Below are positions 61,801-64,000 of a stretch of DNA of 64,000 nt, piece by piece. The position numbers and the translations under genes were made by a program. Position 1 is the stretch's first letter; each line of letters starts with the position of its first letter. This DNA is from Treponema bryantii (GTDB lineage: Bacteria; Spirochaetota; Spirochaetia; Treponematales; Treponemataceae). The DNA lies in contig NZ_FOFU01000001.1 in NCBI RefSeq assembly GCF_900111035.1, positions 442,558-506,557 of the forward strand. The letters are read 5' to 3'. The notes beneath the pieces were generated by a model, which was not told the DNA's origin, did no database searches, and saw only the letters and a program-made list of their open reading frames with translations.

Positions 61801-63806
61801 TGATATAAACTTAATGCCTTTGCGTGATATGGGTCTGAAATATATGGCATTTCTACATTCTCAAGAACATCAGAACTTGACAAGGCAGGACTTCCGTAAG
61901 GTTTTACTGCAATTGTATCTTGCTGATAATAATTCAACGCAGAAATGTACTTTACACTCTGACCGTCTGGAAGTACATCAAAACTCTTTGTCAGTGTAAG
62001 CGATAACAAGTTGTTATTATTCAAAGTAAGCAGAGGTATAGACTGTGGCTTATCGGTATAAATACCGTACTTCTTTCCGTTGAGGATAATAAAACTCTTT
62101 GCGGTCTGTAAAATAGTGTTTACAAGGTCGATTGTTTTTGTACTATTTAATACAGCACCGTCACAATAATGACGTTTATCGGAAATGCCTCCTGCAAATG
62201 TCCTTGTTTCTTCACAGAGTTCATACAGTTCTCCAAACTGCTGTAAGTCGATTTTGTTTGACTCCATATAATCAATACCTTCTGTGAGATTGTATCTGTA
62301 TATAGGGTCTTTATAATCTCCTGTCATTACCATTAAAGAAAGTGATGCTGGGTTTCGTGTCGGCGCTAGAGTTTTGCTCCACCCTGTTCCATCGAATGTT
62401 CTTGCCTTTGAAGTAGCGACGAGATTTATTTTATCAAAATTACTCTGTAAATCATCAGTTACCTTAATAGAGAATCCAAGTCTTGCAGTCTTGTTTCTTT
62501 CTCTTTCATTCATAGGTGCTTGTCTTTCATAACTTGTTGATTGACCTTCCCAATCTGTTTTTGAATAATCATAGCACCAACTTCGAATTGCAGTAAAATA
62601 ACACTTGTCTATTATCTGTGCAGAATCTGTAGTTGAAGGATTACAACGAGAGATTCTGAACTCGATTACCTTCGATTCACAAGTCTTTATATCACTCTTT
62701 GGGAACGCAATACGGTAAACATATCTTAAGGTTTTTGCCTTTTGGTTTTTGAATACCATATATCCGTGTTCTTGGTCGTAGATACCTCTGTTTGTAGATT
62801 CTGACATCTTCCACTTCTGACCCACGTTATCACCTACAATCCAAGTGTTCCCGTTATCAAGAGAATACTCGATTTTTACATCAACTTCTGCATCCTGTTT
62901 TTCACCCTTATCGTTATATCCGATAAGACCTGCAAAAGACACTTCGAGTTCTACTATATTTGCATATCGGGCAGAGAACGCATAAACATAATTTGCATTT
63001 CCTTCTACATTCTTAAGTTCTGCATTAAAGTTCTCTTGTACAACTTTCTGATTATACAAAGATACTTCGTTCGCTCCCTGCTGTATTTCAAGTTGAGTGT
63101 AACTTGATTTTTCTGGGTCTACTTCGCCTGTAACTGGATCAATGTATTCATAAGGATATTTTTCTGATGTAATTTCAAGAGCACCGTTCTCAACATTTCC
63201 TATATTACTTGCAAGAACTTCGTTTCCTATACTTACATCTTTTATATCGAGGTTGTTATATCCGATTAAATACAGACAGTGATATATCATATTTTCACCG
63301 TCTTCTCCACTTATTGTTGTGTAAGGCTTTCCAATTACATAAGGAACAAAATAAGTCTTTCCTAAAATAAGAGGTATACACTTTCCTAAAGCACTCTGAT
63401 TCTTCGAGCCTTGTATTGAAGGAAGATTTTCTATTTCTTCTTGATTGTTAGCAGTATCTACATCTGGAGTAAGCCATTTTTTCAATCCTTCTTTAAGTAA
63501 TTCAGCGAACCCCTTGCCTGTTACCATTCTAACAACAAGTTCACTAACACCAAGAACAGCAACTCCAATAAGTGTAGCATAAATAAGCGAAGCAACAGAA
63601 ATAGTTCCGACTGCACTTGGGTACTGTCTTATAACACAAGTATCACCGTCTTTAAGTTTATAGTCTTTTTCCTTGCGGATTCCGTTTACAAAGATTACAG
63701 AGTTTTCAAGATCAACGTCTGTAATTGCTTCACAAAGACAGAGAGGTGTGCTGATTTTTACGACTTCTGATTTAGGCTCAAATGGATTCTTAATTACTTC
63801 AACAAT
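55863..63806 (-). CDS. TipJ/gpJ-type tail tip protein fused to FN3, collagen-like and fibre domains
   Basis: From the ATG at 63527 it is 2554 residues; coding sequence clearly begins earlier (VIKNPFEPKSEVVKISTPLC and VIFVNGIRKEKDYKLKDGDT look like the MoaD-like N-terminus of TipJ). No ATG/GTG/TTG lies in frame between the stop at 63828 and 63527, so I set the start tentatively at ATT 63806. Order: tail-tip core, four FN3-like repeats near residues 800-1300 (APINVTATPYRDYINITW, PTLTATPFEDYIELKW and two more), beta-sandwich region, collagen-like GAKGDKGDKGDKGDAGATP near 1940, and a C-terminal fibre domain with NNGGWGAQMFLP. It would bind the host. Confidence 0.85.
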   Translation of the reverse strand: MVEVIKNPFEPKSEVVKISTPLCLCEAITDVDLENSVIFVNGIRKEKDYKLKDGDTCVIRQYPSAVGTISVASLIYATLIGVAVLGVSELVVRMVTGKGFAELLKEGLKKWLTPDVDTANNQEEIENLPSIQGSKNQSALGKCIPLILGKTYFVPYVIGKPYTTISGEDGENMIYHCLYLIGYNNLDIKDVSIGNEVLASNIGNVENGALEITSEKYPYEYIDPVTGEVDPEKSSYTQLEIQQGANEVSLYNQKVVQENFNAELKNVEGNANYVYAFSARYANIVELEVSFAGLIGYNDKGEKQDAEVDVKIEYSLDNGNTWIVGDNVGQKWKMSESTNRGIYDQEHGYMVFKNQKAKTLRYVYRIAFPKSDIKTCESKVIEFRISRCNPSTTDSAQIIDKCYFTAIRSWCYDYSKTDWEGQSTSYERQAPMNERERNKTARLGFSIKVTDDLQSNFDKINLVATSKARTFDGTGWSKTLAPTRNPASLSLMVMTGDYKDPIYRYNLTEGIDYMESNKIDLQQFGELYELCEETRTFAGGISDKRHYCDGAVLNSTKTIDLVNTILQTAKSFIILNGKKYGIYTDKPQSIPLLTLNNNNLLSLTLTKSFDVLPDGQSVKYISALNYYQQDTIAVKPYGSPALSSSDVLENVEMPYISDPYHAKALSLYQQACKKLRPETLQAKVTTEGSLAEIGSLITIQSPIISVGIGEGGEVVELIKNDNNLITGIKTDVKFTVAHVNENYGVQINGVNTNGEPVIIKKKLARFSASGEHNVLMFDSAETANSIIEEGAVLSFGLYGTETIETLCFGKKENGDGTYELTLIPYNEQIYDADSIVVDDFDPKTTLPNQSGLPINYGDVSTPASQSDLANAIGETIGIIENGGTATPVAPSNATAVAKESGISVKWENGGATLNDSVKNYLVEITKPNNVVQTFVTSETFYDYIFDRSTDGYPTTSQLSNWSIRIRTMNVYGHYSDWVNVTLDLTHYLTWQPTAPINVTATPYRDYINITWSCDTSSVFGVNLYTIKRNGVVIAQGIGGFSYRYNFNRENNEYPEKSDFDTSAWNFTVTVSNQSGLSATSANATYDKTHYKTWHFNAPTLTATPFEDYIELKWSLSGDFYGTPSFSASVNGTQKITGTRSLTYYYYFDRENDGYPEIDDIEDDWIFSVTATSEAYTQTQNTYTLDDTYYKTWEIATPVIAPKAYEKYIEIPLVADTESYGTKFFDIYVDNTLVASDVTLESYQYAIQPMLTATVQALSIKVREKNEAGYSDSAVVHPDVTGYLGYTPTTPTLNITSSGRSVTLRWTEQNNIYGSQGVLIQVAKAYKLVNNVYTPITDPSELVWYAPALGLNPYESLDNYKQGNEGEKLNVATGTTVSFSVPLYGQPNASVHTLYAYRIKAKTILAESSWSSITYIEARATSAQDVVKAWELNNQGEKVRLDGALGVQQIFVEELAALSANLGYITDGAMQGDQYNYWAVNDTVIDEHTLLRKGSFRVGGEHQYIQVTPQIENGVPTGEYDIDFVINDFRVSATGDVTVNGNAFTVYDEDENIIFQTSSEGNSIMVEEGTYKSGQSKTISSETLSHAYYFSLPNSSDVYRVSIGSSKKLKVYKNESVVDEYQLHDTEELYFHKIYGTSSKVYIGFDLSTEVTWLLFNISTQRIETLQGLNQSITFPLPFELDNYVLARNNQDKLCVVNILNPSSVFVTDIDLENDFSNLTVNSVGAYDGYFYILVSGSSSLTMQYIIRISTSGTTTWSGYYAVFNGREAFFSESEMTHPCTIIGDSGKLYIYGDCKLLEEENEVYSDTYAVVVGVITLSDVTWNSWQYWNDEHYSASIIHLDVYKTPFDSAINIDINSFISDKTFAVPFHSNSIDCVAWLKFQINAIYLNQELIDVNNIIVASIDFENTTPEIHTWYTVIGNVVFEGSRNITIPKPSNPMVSVYQYISMIYLNAYVNHNSQVVYYDYYTLYSVEFLKAYLYPYETVTGRNTYGTGIGFTKILYDSEFRTYRYVLESGATLEFDEYGNLITSSSQGAKGDKGDKGDKGDAGATPQITAVAGAHINEVGTPTVTQSGTAEAPVFTFDYLKGQSGAGSETAEKLETARNLKVALGSTSAQSFDGSANAESIGVSGTLPVANGGTGQTTAKDACNAFINALDTGSSTPTDNDYYVSQYVNGGTTITTYHRRPMSALWNYIKSKIQSIALTIGSTASAIAETLYGSFTVKNSSGTTTASISQAGAITGSSATISGDILGSNVPYFGTVYSSNTYSSGYYEIARLEGAAASGNHSISMEGTVISDKIGTVTISDFYVFVRGSNATVSTAIFNCVGRYSNADLTATYEVFDTNKFRIRLYGKITGNYHRYNTVIKYASTGDVSDRASNRTVTFPNTYVTAVVGTSITKNVNYAGNITGSSGSCSGNSSSADFTRGTAYCTTASTEQAKVASMRGFVLASGATFPITFTNANSYNGVITLNVNSTGAKNIYINNLVSSSSNKTLPAGTYLCRYNGSYYYIDTEYFVTNARNAATSTWTKGETMRPTTANLYPKSTNGSLTHFLATSTMTTEKPATDGHIIHMSWDNNGGWGAQMFLPDSATGVPQYRAEAGGTWTAWKNFITADNIGSQTVATATTANKIRTSAPSSPANGDIWIE

Positions 63807-64000
63807 TGCTTGGCTTGTAGTACCCCTCTATTCTGTTTTCCCACCTATGCAACGGTTCAATTTTTACACCCTCTTTAGTAGCGTGGATAAATAAACCGTG
63901 TTCAAGGTAAACTCCCGTATGTGTGGGTTCGTTTATTATTTTGATTACTATTATACACAATTCTTGCGGATAAGCCAACTTTTCATATTTAACTTTTTGT
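63799..64000 (-). CDS. NlpC/P60-type phage tail peptidase, fragment cut by window edge
   Basis: Only the C-terminal 66 residues are in the window. NEPTHTGVYLEHGLFIHATK, then EGVKIEPLHRWENRIEGYYK is the classic end of phage NlpC/P60 tail proteins, with the active-site His in the HTGVYL element. It ends 7 nt inside the start region of the tail tip gene, matching the lambda-like K-J gene order. Confidence 0.82.
   Translation of the reverse strand, partial: QKVKYEKLAYPQELCIIVIKIINEPTHTGVYLEHGLFIHATKEGVKIEPLHRWENRIEGYYKPSNC

Larger units (their letters stand above)
47987..64000. mobile_element. Prophage, left part, at tRNA-Leu
   Basis: From the tRNA 3' end the window carries a tyrosine integrase, two plus-strand accessory genes, then a long minus-strand lysis and tail module (endolysin, spanins, holin candidates, small structural genes, TipJ/fibre, NlpC/P60). 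Tail fibre and TipJ-type genes indicate a long-tailed phage. The right attachment site is outside the window, so the prophage length is unknown. The head and replication genes would lie to the right. Confidence 0.9.

Noticed and set aside
1-64000. CRISPR array
   Set aside because: No series of regularly spaced direct repeats of 24-40 nt seen; the repeats found are single or paired.

Overview
The window looks like chromosome from a host-associated (rumen or gut) Treponema-like spirochaete. This is inferred from low GC, weak or AT-rich Shine-Dalgarno context outside phage genes, a BspA-type leucine-rich-repeat lipoprotein, a secreted GH10 xylanase, and a full mreBCD-PBP2-RodA rod-shape cluster next to mltG-dnaG-rpoD. 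No species is claimed.

1-20 kb is core chromosome. It begins with a LuxR-type response regulator cut by the window edge. A convergent CCA-adding enzyme and small membrane protein follow, then a membrane-anchored protein, AroH chorismate mutase and glycogen synthase. Next come tRNA-Thr and tRNA-Tyr, a metallo-beta-lactamase-fold hydrolase, the run mltG-dnaG-rpoD, a zinc-ribbon coiled-coil protein, RNase P RNA, a TPR protein, and mreB-mreC-mreD-mrdA-rodA.

19.6-27.6 kb holds a convergent secreted xylanase, then a very AT-rich two-gene lipoprotein locus driven by a near-consensus sigma70 promoter (a small lipoprotein and a 1488-residue BspA-like repeat protein). A lone E2-type acyltransferase catalytic domain, SlyX and a small membrane protein follow.

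27.7-34 kb is an accessory island. A decayed IS66-family element has lost its DDE core and carries an inserted HAD-phosphatase gene between two identical 31-nt copies of a hairpin-forming repeat. The IS cuts the end of a hypothetical gene that also carries a frameshift. Beyond it lies a minus-strand block with three divergent DUF2589-type paralogues, a zinc-ribbon mini-protein and an unrecognised protein. This is the best candidate here for an undescribed system.

34-45.7 kb returns to housekeeping functions: a CsoR-regulated copper ATPase whose C-terminus is a complete CopZ-like domain with its own internal ribosome site, a ribD-ribE-ribBA-ribH riboflavin operon, a secreted DUF4932 HExxH protein and Mfd.

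45.7-48 kb has four successive stem-loops, three small Treponema-like hypothetical genes and tRNA-Leu(CAG).

48-64 kb is the integrase-proximal end of a prophage (siphovirus-like, from its tail genes) apparently integrated at tRNA-Leu. Integrase, an unknown protein and a lipoprotein are on the plus strand. The CHAP endolysin, overlapping Rz/Rz1-type spanins, holin candidates, small structural genes, a giant TipJ/fibre fusion and an NlpC/P60 fragment are on the minus strand. The prophage runs off the right edge, so attR is not seen.
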